Shown here: piece after piece, positions 46,028 through 57,773 of the stretch
How positions within the stretch are numbered: position 1 is the stretch's first letter
Layout: the number at the start of each line of letters is the position of its first letter
Assembly (NCBI GenBank): GCA_031002005.1
Contig: CM061921.1
Coordinates: 130,432,036 to 130,496,035, forward strand
Direction of reading: 5' to 3'
From: Vandiemenella viatica
Taxonomy: Eukaryota > Arthropoda > Insecta > Orthoptera > Morabidae
DNA length: 64,000 bases
Position numbers and translations under genes: made by a program
The notes under the pieces: generated by a model
What the model was told of the DNA's origin: nothing
The model's database searches: none
The model's input: the letters and a program-made list of their open reading frames with translations, nothing else

Positions 46028-48611
46028 ATGTCAACGCCAGGAAAGAAACTAAGCAGTTCCCAGAATCGGAAAAGAAAACTACAGCAAGAAAAAGAAGCTC
46101 TGAAATCTAGAGTAATAATGGAACCATACTTAAAAAAAAAATCGCAAAAAAAAATTTAGAAGATAAAAAGGATGAAGATGTAATATTATATTCAGAGTCA
46201 GAACCAGATTCAGGTTGTACACCTAATGCTGCTAAACTTTTATGTACTAATAACACAACTCAATAAATACAAGACTCTGAAGAAGGTGGCCCAAGTACAT
46301 CAGAAATTGTAAATCCATGTTCACATCTAATAAAAAGCACAGAAAATACAACAGAAACACTTGCTGTAATTCCGGACGTTCTGGAGTACAAGGATGTTGC
46401 TTATTTAAAATTTAGCAACAATCTTCCAATAATATCGAACCAACTTCGAAAAGAAATGATTATTCGTGGATCTTGCACATTTCAAAATGAAACTAGTTTA
46501 AATGCAGCAGCAACATCAACTAATCGTCTAATGTCAAAATCTTGGTTTTCTCGACGAGTCGGCAATGAAAAGGAAGGAACTGAATATAACCGATCTTGGT
46601 TATTATATTCACCAAAAAATAATGTAGCGTACTGCTTTTGTTGCTTACTGTTTATTACATCAATCTTCTTTCGTAACATCTGCTGGTTTTAATAAATGGA
46701 AGAAAAAAGATAAATTGATTAGCCATGAAAGAAGTCCAAGTCACCGGAAATCACTTACGGCTTGGAAAGAAACAGAACGAAGATTAATAAGTAGAACGGG
46801 AATTGATGTATCATTAGAAGCGAACATTCAGTCCGAAAAAGAACGGTGGCGAAATATATTGCAAAGAATATTAGCTTGCATGAGGTATTTAATTACACAA
46901 AATCTTCCTCTACGTGGCCATGTTGAAAAACTAGCACTTCAAGATGGTACAATTGTAGGAAATCTGTTATCTTTCCTTAGACTTGTAGCTCAGTTTGATC
47001 CGCCACTAGCAAATCTTCAACATGCCACAGAAACTCCAAAAACTATCTCATATTTATCACCACAGATTCAAATTGAATTCATTCATCTTCTAGCATCTAC
47101 AGTCCGAAATCAACTAATAAACGATATCAAAAGAAATAAATATTATGGACTTTTGCTTGATTCAACTCCTGATATCTCTCATCGAGAACAAATGTCCCAA
47201 GTCGTTAGGTATGTAGATGTTGATTGTATCAATAAAAAAAGTTTCCATCAAAGAATATTTTTTGGGTTTTATTGAAATACATGCTAAAGATGCAGCCTCC
47301 GTCGAAAATACAATTTTAGAGAAATTAAATTCCGATGGAATTTCATTAACAAACTGCAGATCACAATCTTACGATAATGCTGCCGTGATGGCAGGTCACA
47401 CATCTGGCGTTCAACAAAGAATAATGGAAAAAAATCATAAAGCATTATTTATAAATTGTGATAACCATTCATTGAATTTAGTAAGAGTTACTGCAGCTAA
47501 ACAAGATCCAATCGTTCTGACATGTTTTGGAATAATTGAAAACATATATCTCTTTTTCTCACGTTCAACGTTATGATGGGAATTATTAAAAAATGCTTTA
47601 ACAAAAACTGTCAAACGTGAATCTAAAACACTATGGAGCGCCAGAGTACAAGCGGTTAGCGTTATCGTCGGTGGGCTACAGAATTTTGTAGAACTATTAG
47701 AAAAATTAGCAGAGGACACTACCACTACAAGTGACACCAGAAGTGAAGCTACAATTTTGTTGCAAAATATACTAACTTTTATTTTCATAACTTTAGTTCA
47801 TTTCTGGTATGAAATCTTAAGGAGGATTGATCGTGTGCAGGTTAGATTACAAGATCCTAGAATGAATTTTAGAGAAGCGTTCCATGATCTTGAATCATTA
47901 GCTACTGAATTAGCCGAAATTCGAGACAAGCTCTGTGAAGAGGCAATAGAAAAAGCGAAATCTCTTTGTGAAAAATGGGATATTGATACAACAATACGTG
48001 TAAGAAGACGCCGCAAAATGCACGGAGAATTGGCTACAGATGTTGGTCTTTCCGCAGAAATTGAAATTTCTCGCGTTATGAAAAGCGTTCTTGATCGTCT
48101 CCAACAAGAAATATGTACACGATTAAGTGACCTTAATTTCAAATTTGGATTTCTACTAGACGTTGAAAATGTATTAAACAAGGATAATGTTGATAACGAC
48201 CTTGAAAAAAAATGTAAAAATTTGGGTGAATTTTATAATACAGATTTCAATGGAATAGGACTCTTTATCGAAATATGTGACTGCAAAATGTTACTCCGCA
48301 TTAGAAAAGAAATTGAATCTAAAACACCAATAGAATTTCTTACTTTTATAATCTCGTATGGAGAAGATGTTTTTCCAAACCTGAGAGTGGCACTTTAAAT
48401 ACTCCTGACTATTTCAGTATCAATTGCTAGCTGCGAACGTTCATTCAGCAAATTAAAATTAATTTTGACATATCTCCGATCAACGATGGGACAAGATTGC
48501 CTAAGTGACCTAGCATTTTTAGGTGTGGAAAGTGAAAAATTTGAAATGATCAACTTTGATGATATTATTGATAAATTTGCTTCATCAAAAGCAAGGAAAA
48601 TTTATACGTAG
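46028..48611 (+). pseudogene. hAT transposase, TTF-finger / DUF4371 / ZMYM1-like
   Basis: ATG 46028 follows an acceptor-like ttttttatttag, so an upstream exon is likely. The TTF-type finger is at 46530-46680 (KSWFSRRVGN, SWLLYSPKNNVAYCFCCLLF). A DUF4371-like catalytic region spans 46715-47576 (LPLRGHVEKLA; GLLLDSTPDISHREQMSQVV; SYDNAAVMAGHTSGVQ). A long helical region (47757-48398) and the C-terminal dimerisation motif SVSIASCERSFSKLKLI (about 48415-48465), ending KIYT*, complete it. About six frameshifts or stops. In family members this enzyme cuts and rejoins hAT DNA; here it cannot be made intact. Confidence 0.85.
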
Positions 48612-49075
48612 TAACTAGTTTCATTAATGCATTGTAATCATATTATTATTAAATATATGTATCTCTTAGATAAATATTTACTTTTTTATTGTTTTAAAAC
48701 TGCGTGTTTTTTTAAATATTTCTTTATAAATATGTAAAATAAATAATAGGTATCTTTTGAACTAATTCTAGATGATCATATACGTCTCAAATTTAAAGTC
48801 TAGCTAGAGCCTATGACTTTATTTATTTTACTTTATTTATTTATTAATTTGTGAGTATATTTTACATATAATATTATATGGTTTTCGAATGAGGGGGGGG
48901 GGGGGGCGCTTAAAAGGTATTGTGCCCCGGGCGCGAGTTAAGCTCGCTACGCCACTGGCTTGACCATAAGGATACCAGAGATGGTGGTGCACGATTCCTA
49001 TCCACTAGACTGTGAATCAGACGCATGGGTTAAATCGAAAACCTCTCCGCAATGCGTTTGGAGTGAGAGTATTCG

Positions 49076-49312
49076 ACACTGTTGGTGGTTGAGTGGTGAC
49101 GCTATGGCCTCGCATTCGGGAGGTCGCAGTTTCAAATCCCCGTCCGGCCATACAGATTTGGGTTTTCCATGGTTTCCCCAAATCATACCAGGCAAATGCC
49201 GGGATGCTTCCTCTAAAAGGCCATGGTCGAATTCCTTCCCGTTCCATGCCCCAGTCCTTTCTAGCCTTTAATGACCTCGACGTCGACGGGACCTAAAACC
49301 AAAAGCAAAGTG
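49076..49312 (+). mobile_element. SINE family A, copy 6
   Basis: Head tggtggttgagtggtgacg, B box agtttcaaatcccc, body tttgggttttccatggtttc, tail gacctcgacgtcgacgggac and an A-rich end. Confidence 0.85.
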
Positions 49313-49374
49313 AAAAGAAACTGACGTTAATGTTGGCGGCTTTTGGAAGAGAAGGAATGACCGTCGGACTCCAT

Positions 49375-49625
49375 ACCGAGCGTGGTGGGTGAACGGTTAA
49401 CGTTCTGGCTTCGCATTCGAGTGGATGCGACTTCGAATCCCCGTCCGGGCATCCAGATTTGGGTTTTCCATGGTTTCCCCAAATCACTCCAGGCGAATGC
49501 CGGGATGCTTCCTTCAAAAAAAGGCCATGGACGAATTCCTTCCCGTTCCTTGTCCCCAGTCCCATCTCGCCTCTAATGACCCTAGCCGTCGACGAGGCAT
49601 GAAGCCGTAGGGGGGGGGGGGAAAT
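49375..49625 (+). mobile_element. SINE family A, copy 7, with target duplication
   Basis: Head accgagcgtggtgggtgaac, B box cttcgaatccccgtcc, the full body and tail, ending in a G-run rather than poly(A). The 11-bp duplication tcggactccat lies at 49364-49374 and 49626-49636. This is one of the best-preserved copies in the window. Confidence 0.92.
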
Positions 49626-49639
49626 TCGGACTCCATTTT

Positions 49640-50707
49640 CCCTCTCCCTTCTTTCATCTATCAGGCACAACACAACCAACACCACACACAAATTAATAGC
49701 AGAGATTTCATTTCAGATTGATTCTACAAACACGTGAGCTTATGAAAATGCTTAAGCTGATGGTGGGTAGGACTTGGATATTGTGATATCGGTTTAAATT
49801 AGCATGAATCCGTTACGGGGTACAATAACGACCGTCTTCCTAATTATAACGGTCAAGCGTAACTGCACTTCAGAAGTTGGAAAAAAAACTTAGTCCACAA
49901 CCCGAAGGTTGATTGGATCCTCCCGAAAGAAGGTATATTAAGCAACTGAAATAGTAAGTACTATGAAGTCTGTAAATATCGTTGTATGACGTCGATTCCT
50001 CTATTGGACGGAACGCCTCTGGCAAAATGTAAACAGTTCCATTATGCTAGGTGACAACATCTTTTCCAAGGCCTGTGAGAGAAACTTAACTAGGTAATTG
50101 GCCGTTTCCAGAGAATCAGAGAATAGAAAGCAAATCGACAAGATCGAATATATCAATTAAAAAAACCATGCCGTAGAGTTGACGGGAAAGATATCAGACG
50201 TAGAGGTCGTAGCTGATGCTAGCAATATAAATTTAGTTCAAGGCACAAAAGTCTTTCTAACGTGAAAAACAGTGTCTAGTGTGGTTCTTGCTCCAGAAAT
50301 CCAAGTTTTCCGTACAGATAGTGCGACATCAATCAATGTATTTATAGCCGTAGATAAAAGACCTACACCGATACTATGACGTCACTCGAATTATTCTGGA
50401 GAATCCAGAAAGACTTGATACAGTCTAGTACTTTTGATTGTAACCAGAATCGGGAAATTTAGCGGCAAATTATCTCATGGAATTTTTTAATATTATTTTG
50501 GCAGTTAACTGGAAAGAATGCTTGAATGATCAAAAGCAGGAAGAAAAACTTGCACAGCAACGAAAATTTTCTAGATCATTTAATCGAAAACTCGCAAGAG
50601 CAACTGGCCAAGGAACCTACGCATCGTTATTAGAAACAATCAGAATATTCTACAGACAGTTTTTAATGACGACAATGGCAGCATTCATAAAAAATTAGCA
50701 ACATTAA
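49640..50707. other. No supported gene
   Basis: Short ORFs only (the longest is at 50477-50698, not recognised). It lies between SINE A7 and the 3' tail of the second I-clade LINE. Confidence 0.35.
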
Positions 50708-50715
50708 AAACTAAT

Positions 50716-50746
<31 letters not shown>

Positions 50747-51019
50747 TACTATTATTATTATTATTTTTTACTTGGGCCTTTGTCTTATGTCATACAGCCA
50801 TCAGCATCATACATTATTTACAAATCAATTTACATCATGTACTGTTTAAAAAAATTACAAAAGTTTATAATGATAGTTACAATAATTCAATATTTACAAT
50901 AATTTATAATAATTACAGTCATTTACAATATAATTTACAGATATAATTTCAACTGTGATTTCAATTTCAGTTTATTTTAGTTGGAATGTTTACAAGTATT
51001 TTATGATACTAATTACTTT

Positions 51020-54000
51020 TTATTGCTCTTGTGTTGTCTCGATGTCCTGTTTCCAGTTTGGACGTGATTTTATGAAACTGCTCATATATGGATTCCGGTT
51101 TCGTCTAGACTCTAGATATTTAATGATGGCTGATAAAATGTGTAGGTTATTCTCACACAACAAGGTTGCGACGCTGGTAGGTAAAAGGATATTTTGTTTT
51201 ATAATGCAGCCAAGTAATTTATTTTGTGAGGTGTTATATTTTGAGCAACCAAAAAACAGGTGGTCTAGGTCTGATGTTTCTGTGGGGTGTTCTTCACAGT
51301 AGGGGGTTTCGTACACTTTAATACGATGCAGGTGGGCTGGGTAGCACCCGTGACCCAGCCTCATTCTTGTTATTGATGATGTATGTCGTCTACTCAAGTT
51401 TGTAGAATTGTACCAAGGTTTTGTTGGAATTTCAGATTGAATAGTCAAGTAATGTCAATCCTTTTCTTGTTTTGTTATCTCCCACTCCATTTCCCATCTT
51501 TTATACGCTGTTTTTCTTATTTTTCTGTGGAAATCGGTGTGAGGTAACGGAATTGCTTTGAGTTTTCCTTGAACTGTCGCGGCCTTTGTTAAGTCGTCTA
51601 CAATTTCGTTGTTAGTTATTCCTATGTGTCCCTTAATCCACATTGTGTTTATTTCTTTATTTGCTTGGTTGGCTTGTAGTATCATATCTAAGAGATTGAA
51701 TTTATATGGATTTGTACGTGTGGTCGAGTTCTGATGTTCTATTTTGCTGACTACGCTTTTTGCATCTGTGAGAATAAAGATTTTTTCAAAATGTTGTACT
51801 CCGTATTGGGTTGTTTCTATGATCATTAGGATTTCCGCCGTAAATATGCTTGCCTCTAGTGGCAGGGTGTACTTTTCAGTGGCTCTTGTTGTGGGGCAGT
51901 AGAAAGCGTAGCCCATTCCTTCTAACGTTTTGGATCCATCAGTATAGATTTCTGTAAACTCACGCCAGTTGTTCCTGATATAATTCTGTATGTAGTTGTT
52001 AATTTTTCCTCCGTAGGTTTCAACGCTTGGTTGTTGATAGGTCGGTGACTAATAAATGTTCAGTTTGTATGGATAGCTGTAGACTGGCAGCTCTCGGTCT
52101 CTGTAGATCAACGGAAATATTGTCATCAGTTGTTCAAAGCCTTTAAATCCAAGGGGTTCCCGTTCTTGGTTTGCGTTTCCTTGCAAGTTTCTTATTCTTA
52201 TTAAGGTTTTCATTTTATTTGGAAGTGGGTGTGATGTTACTGCTGCGCGTCAGACGAGAAAAATGTTTGTCAGTAGTTCTCTTCTAATGTGAAGAGACAT
52301 CTCTTTCTCCTCTACCAGTGCATTGGTGGGGGTTGATCTCATTGTTCCAAAGCATATCCTCAAGGCTCGGAATTGGAGGATGTCCAGTTTTTTCAGTACA
52401 TACTAAGGGGCGTTACCGTAAAAGATACTTCCATAATCTATTGTCGATCGGAAGAGTGAGCGGTATAATGTTATCATGGTTGCTGTGTTGGTTCCCCACC
52501 AGACGTGACTTACTGCTCGCAGAATGGTTAGAGCCTTTCCAGTCCTTTCTATTAAGTATTCGGCGTGTTGGGCCCAGGTAAGCCTGCTTATCTAACCAAA
52601 GACCTAGTAACTTTGGAGATGTTTTTATCGGAAATGAGTATGGGTCTAATAGGATGTGTGTCTGGCTGAATGGTTGATGTTTCCTGGTAAAGATGACAAC
52701 GGATGATTTGGATGGTGACAGGTTCAATTGGTTTTGTTCCATTCATTTTTCTAGAGCTTTTGCTGTTTCTTCTAACCTCTTAGAATAAAACTTGCGGATG
52801 ACGTGTAGATAGATACATTTATCATCTGCATATTGCAGGATCTTTACGGCCGGTGGTATAATAAGTTCTATGTCGGCTACATATATTGCATATAACAGCG
52901 GACTTAGTATTGCACCTTGAGGAAGACCTCGTGGACCGAACAGGTTATTGTCTCTTTTGCGCAGATATATGACACGAGTGTTTAGCAATTTGTATATTCC
53001 TTTAAGATAAGTGTCTGGTAGATTTAAGGCTTGTAGTTTTTTGATGAGTAGTGCAATGTTTATTCCGTCATAGGCTCCGGAGATGTCGAGAAATAATGCT
53101 GTAAGATAACTATGGGTCGAGAATGCTTGTTCGATATCGGTTGTTAGCAGGGTTAAGTTATCCAGAGTGCTCCTTGCCTTTCGGAAACAATATTGAGAAT
53201 GGGGAAGTAGATTGTTATTTTCGAGCCACAATCCTAAGGTCTTCGCTATGCAGGATGATAATGCAATTGGTCGGTATGATGAGGCTTTACTTTGGTCTAT
53301 GTTTGGTTTTAATATTGGAACGATGATCTGCGTTGTCCAGGTTTCCGGGAATTGGCTTTCATTCCAGATGTTGTTGAATAGTTTCTATAGGGTTGTTTTC
53401 ATCGAAATTGGTAACTTCGAGATCATGCAGTAATGAATGCCGTCCATTTCGGGGGGCCATGTTGTTCGTGTTTTTTAGGGCTTTCTCGAGTTCTTCCATG
53501 GTAAATTGTTGCGTTAAATCTTCATTTTGATGTCGTTATTCCAAATGGTTTCCGGTTGTGGCAGTACTGTAGGTGGGGCTAGGATGTCTGCAAACTCTTT
53601 TGTTACTTCTGTCAGTGGGTGATGCGGCAAGTTGTTCCTCTTAAGCGAAGCTATTACTGACCATATCTGAGATTGTGGTGTGGTGTTGGATATTTTCTCG
53701 CAGAACTGTTTCCATTATGAGCGTTTGTTTTCTTTGAGGAAGCGCTTTGTTTCTGCATCGATCTTCTTATATTGTAAGTAGTTCGCCAAAGTGCTGTGAC
53801 CCTTGTATGTCGTTAGTGCTAACCTCCTCCTAGCGATTGCGCGAGAACATTCTGGGTTCCACCATGGCACTGGTGGTGTTCTTAGGTTGTCCTTTTCTTT
53901 TCTGCGGAGGATGGGTATGTTGGCTGCTTTATTTATTAATTTGATAAATTCGTTATACATTGTTTCTGTTGTTTCTGCCCTTGCCATTATATCGATTTCC

Positions 54001-54709
54001 TTGTCTATGATATTATTGTATTTCCCCCAGTCCGCTTTGTTTACGTTCCATTTGGTTGCTGGTTTATGGGGATTGAAACTATTTGCGTTATTTGCTGTTA
54101 ATTCTATGGCGAGATGGTTAGATCCCATAGACTGATAGCTTGCTTTCCAACTAAATTCTGTAGCGATGTCTATTGAAGAAATGGTGAGATCGACAGCTGA
54201 GGGTCGTCGTTCTGGCGTATGTATTAGAGTGGGTGTGCCGTTGTTTAAAATATTTAAACGGAATTCATCAACTATGTTTATGATTGAGTTTCCACTAGCA
54301 TCGTTGTACACGCAGCCCCAACTGGTGTGGTGAGCGTTGTAATCTCCACACAACAAGTACGGTGGTTCCAGTTGTGCATCGGTGTGTACCATTCTCTGAG
54401 TGTTGTTACTGTTTTTGGAGGACAATAGTTAGATACGATTGTGACTTCTCGCTTAGCAATGCGCACTCGTGCTGCTACCGCTTGGAAGCTACATTCGTTC
54501 GAGTTATTTAGAATGATTTTATTATAAGTGGTACACCACATTTTCCATCTTTTCTGTTATGTGTGATATCTTTGGAATGTGACATTTCTTCCGGGTTTTA
54601 TCCATGTTTCTGATATGGCTGCTATTGTTATTTTCTGGCTGTGTAATTCTTGTTGTAATGATTCTTTATTTGCGACAACTGACCTTGCGTTCCACTGTAA
54701 GAGTTTCAT
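51020..54709 (-). pseudogene. ORF2 of the second I-clade LINE: endonuclease, RT, RNase H
   Basis: It starts MKLLQWNARSVVANKESL at 54709. Endonuclease motifs: SETWIKPGR, LLCGDYNAHHTSWGC, GSNHLAIEL (Asn replaces Asp of the usual SDH). RT: YCFRKARSTLDNL, FLDISGAYDGIN, GLPQGAILSPLLYA and the catalytic ILQYADDKCIYLH (near 52815-52860). RNase H: SIFTAEILMIIET, FILTDAKSVVSKI and WIKGHIGITNNEIVDDL. The C-terminal region has RMRLGHGCYPAHL-like residues. At least six frame breaks. Residues are more eroded than in the first LINE, so this copy is older. Confidence 0.87.
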
Positions 54710-54719
54710 TTTGGTTTCC

Positions 54720-56886
54720 CTAATTGAAATACTTCTTAATAATCTCTATTATTGCAGCTGAATCTATGATGGGTGGTTGTGAGCCCTGAATTCCATTAAT
54801 TATTTGCGTAATGATGCTGAATACTTTTTCTACTATGGTGGTCCTCCTGGTATCGGGTGTGTGCTGTGTATTGGTTTCTGTTAGATGATCCTACTGATAT
54901 ATTCTTCTTTTGTGGTGTTTCACATGCCTGAGGAGCGTACAGGTTACGTCGTATGGGCCCTAGTTGTAGTTCCTGTGGCTGGTAATATACTGGTGGTTTG
55001 ATCCGTGTTGTGGTTGCAGCTGGTGGAGGCAAGCGTGCGCGTCTGTAGAGAGTACACTTCCGCTACGGGTTAGGTAATGCTGGGAAGGTTGATCTTTCCT
55101 GGATCTGTGGGGCTGGAGTGGATACTTCCGCGTGTGTTTTCTGGGTGATAATGTTTTCTGCATCCTTGAAAGTTATGTTCAATTTGGCTGATAACTCGTT
55201 TATTTCAACCCGTTTGCTAAACTCTGTGCACGATGTTTTCGTGGCTTCATGTTCATTGTGGCAATGTATTCAGCTTGGTTTCGGGATAGTACTGTGGGTA
55301 CAGTGTACGCAGCTTGTTTTCGGATTAGGGGCCATCCATAAATTACGTCACACCTTGAGGGGGGAGGAGGGTGTCACCAAAGTGTCACATCGTGTGTTAA
55401 GGGGGGGGACGTGTCATAAACTTTGTGACATCACATTCATAATTTGTATCACTTTTTGGCTCGTGGCGGAAGATGAAGATCATGTTGACACATCAAATGT
55501 TTCCAACACTATCGAAATCAAGACTGAAGTGACTATTTTGCCAATAATAAGCAGTATAAAGTAATGGGTTTAAAATCCAAGGACACATGATGAATCAATT
55601 TTGTATCATTAATTCGATTTTTTTATATTTTCTTAAATGTTTGATTTATTGTTGATATGATTTTTAAACTAGAAATACAGTGCTGTTTTAATTTAAAATT
55701 GTGAAATATGTGACGTCACACCAGGGGAGGGGGGATCGATCCCATAAATGTGACAACCTGTGACATGGGGTGAGGGAGGGGTCCAAAAATAATTAAATTC
55801 GTGTGACGTAATTTGTTGGTGGCCCCTTACTACAATGTGTCTTTAAATGGTTTTCTCCATATGTTGTGCATCTTGTTTGTGATTTGCACTGATTGTTTAA
55901 ATGCCCAAATTTTAAACAGTTATAGCACTGACGGAATGTTGCTATATACGTGGAAACTTAACAGCGCATATGTACACCGATACATATTCTGGTAAAATTT
56001 GAGTGTCAAATGTCACTACACAATTTCGCAATGGAATTACTTTTGTTTGATTTTCTATTACTACCCTTTTAGTCATTCGTTTAATTCTAATTACCTGTAT
56101 CAGTGATTCGAGAACGCTACTTAATTCGTCCTCCCCGATACTTGTATCTACGTTCCTTATTACTCCTTGTCTACTTACTACATGAACCGGGATGTATGCT
56201 GCAAGTTGTCGTGTAGAGAATACTCTCGAATCAACGAGGCTGTTGGCAACCTGTGGTGTCGCAAGATCTATTTTGATTCTGTTTTTTCCTTGTGCAACTA
56301 TGTTTTGGATAAGTTTTCTGTATTCTGTGCCAGCTCCAAATATTATTTTCCCCAACCTCATGGGATGTAGGTTTCCAATATTCTTTCCTAATCCATCTAC
56401 ACATATATAATACGGTCCTGGTGAATCTACTTTGTAGCGATTTGCCTTATTGTGTAGATAAGCAAGTAGGCGGGACACATTATTTTCCGCCAAGCGGGGG
56501 CCGGATGCTACTCTGGTGGTTACTTTTTCTAGCCACGTGTCATTTATCTTGTCTTTTACTGACGACAGCGTTGGCTGGGTTGGAGTTTCTAAACTATTAA
56601 CTGCGTTATCTGCATACATTGCATTAACTACAGCGTTTTCTGTTGGCTTACTCACATTATATGATGCCAAGGCTTTCCGCCGGTCGTTTCATCCGTTAGT
56701 TTCTTCATTGCGTCGCTTGTGGTTCTCAGGTTTACATCTCTCCATGTCAAGGTGTGATGTTTAGGTGTGTAGGACGTATAAAGCATTCATCATCACCGCC
56801 TGCAGCGATTCTGCTGGTGCTTCTTGATGGTCGCCGGGCAGGCTGTACGGTGAATCACCACCCTCCCCGCACATTCCGCTTTCCAT
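54720..56886 (-). pseudogene. ORF1 of the second I-clade LINE, interrupted by a MITE
   Basis: It starts MESGMCGEGGDSP at 56886 and ends at TAG 54720, only 10 bp before the ORF2 ATG. The conserved middle is at 55942-56670 (PYYICVDGLGKNIGNLHPM; NRIKIDLATPQVANSL; RQGVIRNVDTSIGE). The first zinc knuckle, CYNCLKFGHLNNQC, lies just right of the MITE; further Cys/His clusters (CVHCTHS, CHNEHEATKTSC) lie just left of it. The C-terminal helix TIVEKVFSIITQIINGIQGS matches the other LINE. It has stops and frameshifts outside the MITE too. Confidence 0.8.
55328..55826. mobile_element. MITE with GGGGCCATCCATAAATTACG ends and TTA duplication
   Basis: TIRs of about 26 bp (ggggccatccataaattacg; the other end, reversed, is ggggccaccaacaaattacg), with a 3-bp duplication TTA at 55325-55327 and 55827-55829. 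Both fit PIF/Harbinger-type elements. Second-tier inverted motifs (gtgacatcac / gtgacgtcac) lie further in. It is inserted in the zinc-knuckle part of the LINE ORF1. Confidence 0.75.
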
Positions 56887-57060
56887 GTCGCTCACTGTTC
56901 ACTTGCACTACTCAGTAGACGTTATTGTATCACTCAGTTGTATGTGGTCTAAACACAGCACTAGATACTATTCGCTGATCTGCGTGCGCCACACTCTCGC
57001 TTAAGTAAAACAATATTGCTTCTTCGACTGCTCTAGTGGAACTGTCGAAGCTAAAAATTG

Positions 57061-57770
57061 ACATATTTCTTTGATAATGAAGATTTAAAAAGTTGAGGGT
57101 GCCAAGATCTGTTAGCTGACTGTTAAAAATTTCTTTTATGTAGGTCTATGGTCCCTCACCAAATCTCTCAAATGGTTTGTTCTAGCATCAGAAAACGATT
57201 TCAAATGTAGTAATAACTTAAATACCATTTCAATAATACTGTCGCCAGACCATCGATATGGTTTCGAGGAATCAGCTCTGACTGGAGCTCGTAAAGTTCC
57301 AGATTCGAATATCTGTCTCGACGGAGATTTTCAAGAGCCCTTAAACCAACTTTATCTGTGGCAACTGTGGCACAGCTTGCTGTCCAATGTGAAGTAGTTT
57401 AAAATTACGTTCCTGTATAAATTACATTTTAGAAAAATATTTTTGCGACAAGCGTAGTTACAAAACGTTGTTTTGTAGTGTAGAATACACAATCATTTTA
57501 ATTAATTAAATTGTAATATCTCTTATCGTTTGTAATCGTAAAATTCTCGTTATTTCCCCCGAGCTGTACCATCCAGTTGCTTTTAGAACATCTGGATTAA
57601 GTTTCAAGGTATTCTGACAATGGACACTAATCCTCTATACCCATCAAACGTATGTCATTAGTGTGTTTACGTTAGTCTCCAGTGTATAGTACCAGAATCT
57701 TAACGTGTACGAATAGGAATTTTTCTGTTGTGAATTTATTTCAACGCTTAAATTGCGAGCAACTATATAT
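57061..57770. other. No recognised feature
   Basis: Spacer between the 5' end of the second I-clade LINE and the Tc1-like element. Confidence 0.35.
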
Positions 57771-57773
57771 ATA

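Larger units (their letters stand above)
41290..48957 (+). mobile_element. Large hAT element, ZMYM1-like transposase, with nested insertions
   Basis: TIRs: cagtggcgtagcgag on both ends, each followed by G/C-runs. A perfect 8-bp duplication, gcttgacc, lies at 41282-41289 and 48958-48965. Its own sequence is 41290-42019 and 45856-48957; the middle 3.8 kb is inserted DNA (inverted-repeat element, ZBED5-like hAT, MITE). The TIR is close to that of 24342-27317 (cagtggcgtagctag), so the two belong to related families. Confidence 0.9.
50708..57060 (-). mobile_element. Second I-clade LINE, divergent, with (TAA)n tail
   Basis: On the minus strand: a 5' UTR of about 170 bp, ORF1 (from 56886), ORF2 (from 54709), and a 3' UTR ending ggctgtatgacataagacaa, then a (TAA/TAG)n tail at 50708-50766. 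I elements are known to end in TAA repeats. ORF1 and ORF2 share motifs with 34273-40570 but differ widely in sequence. ORF1 is split by a MITE at 55328-55826. The target duplication was not resolved, so the ends are approximate. Confidence 0.88.

Noticed and set aside
50708..50766. (TAA)n run as a free microsatellite
   Set aside because: It is the 3' tail of the minus-strand I-clade LINE, directly after its 3' UTR.
57061..57110. Target duplication for the second I-clade LINE
   Set aside because: Sequence around the presumed 5' end does not match the bases after the TAA tail; the true 5' junction is uncertain.
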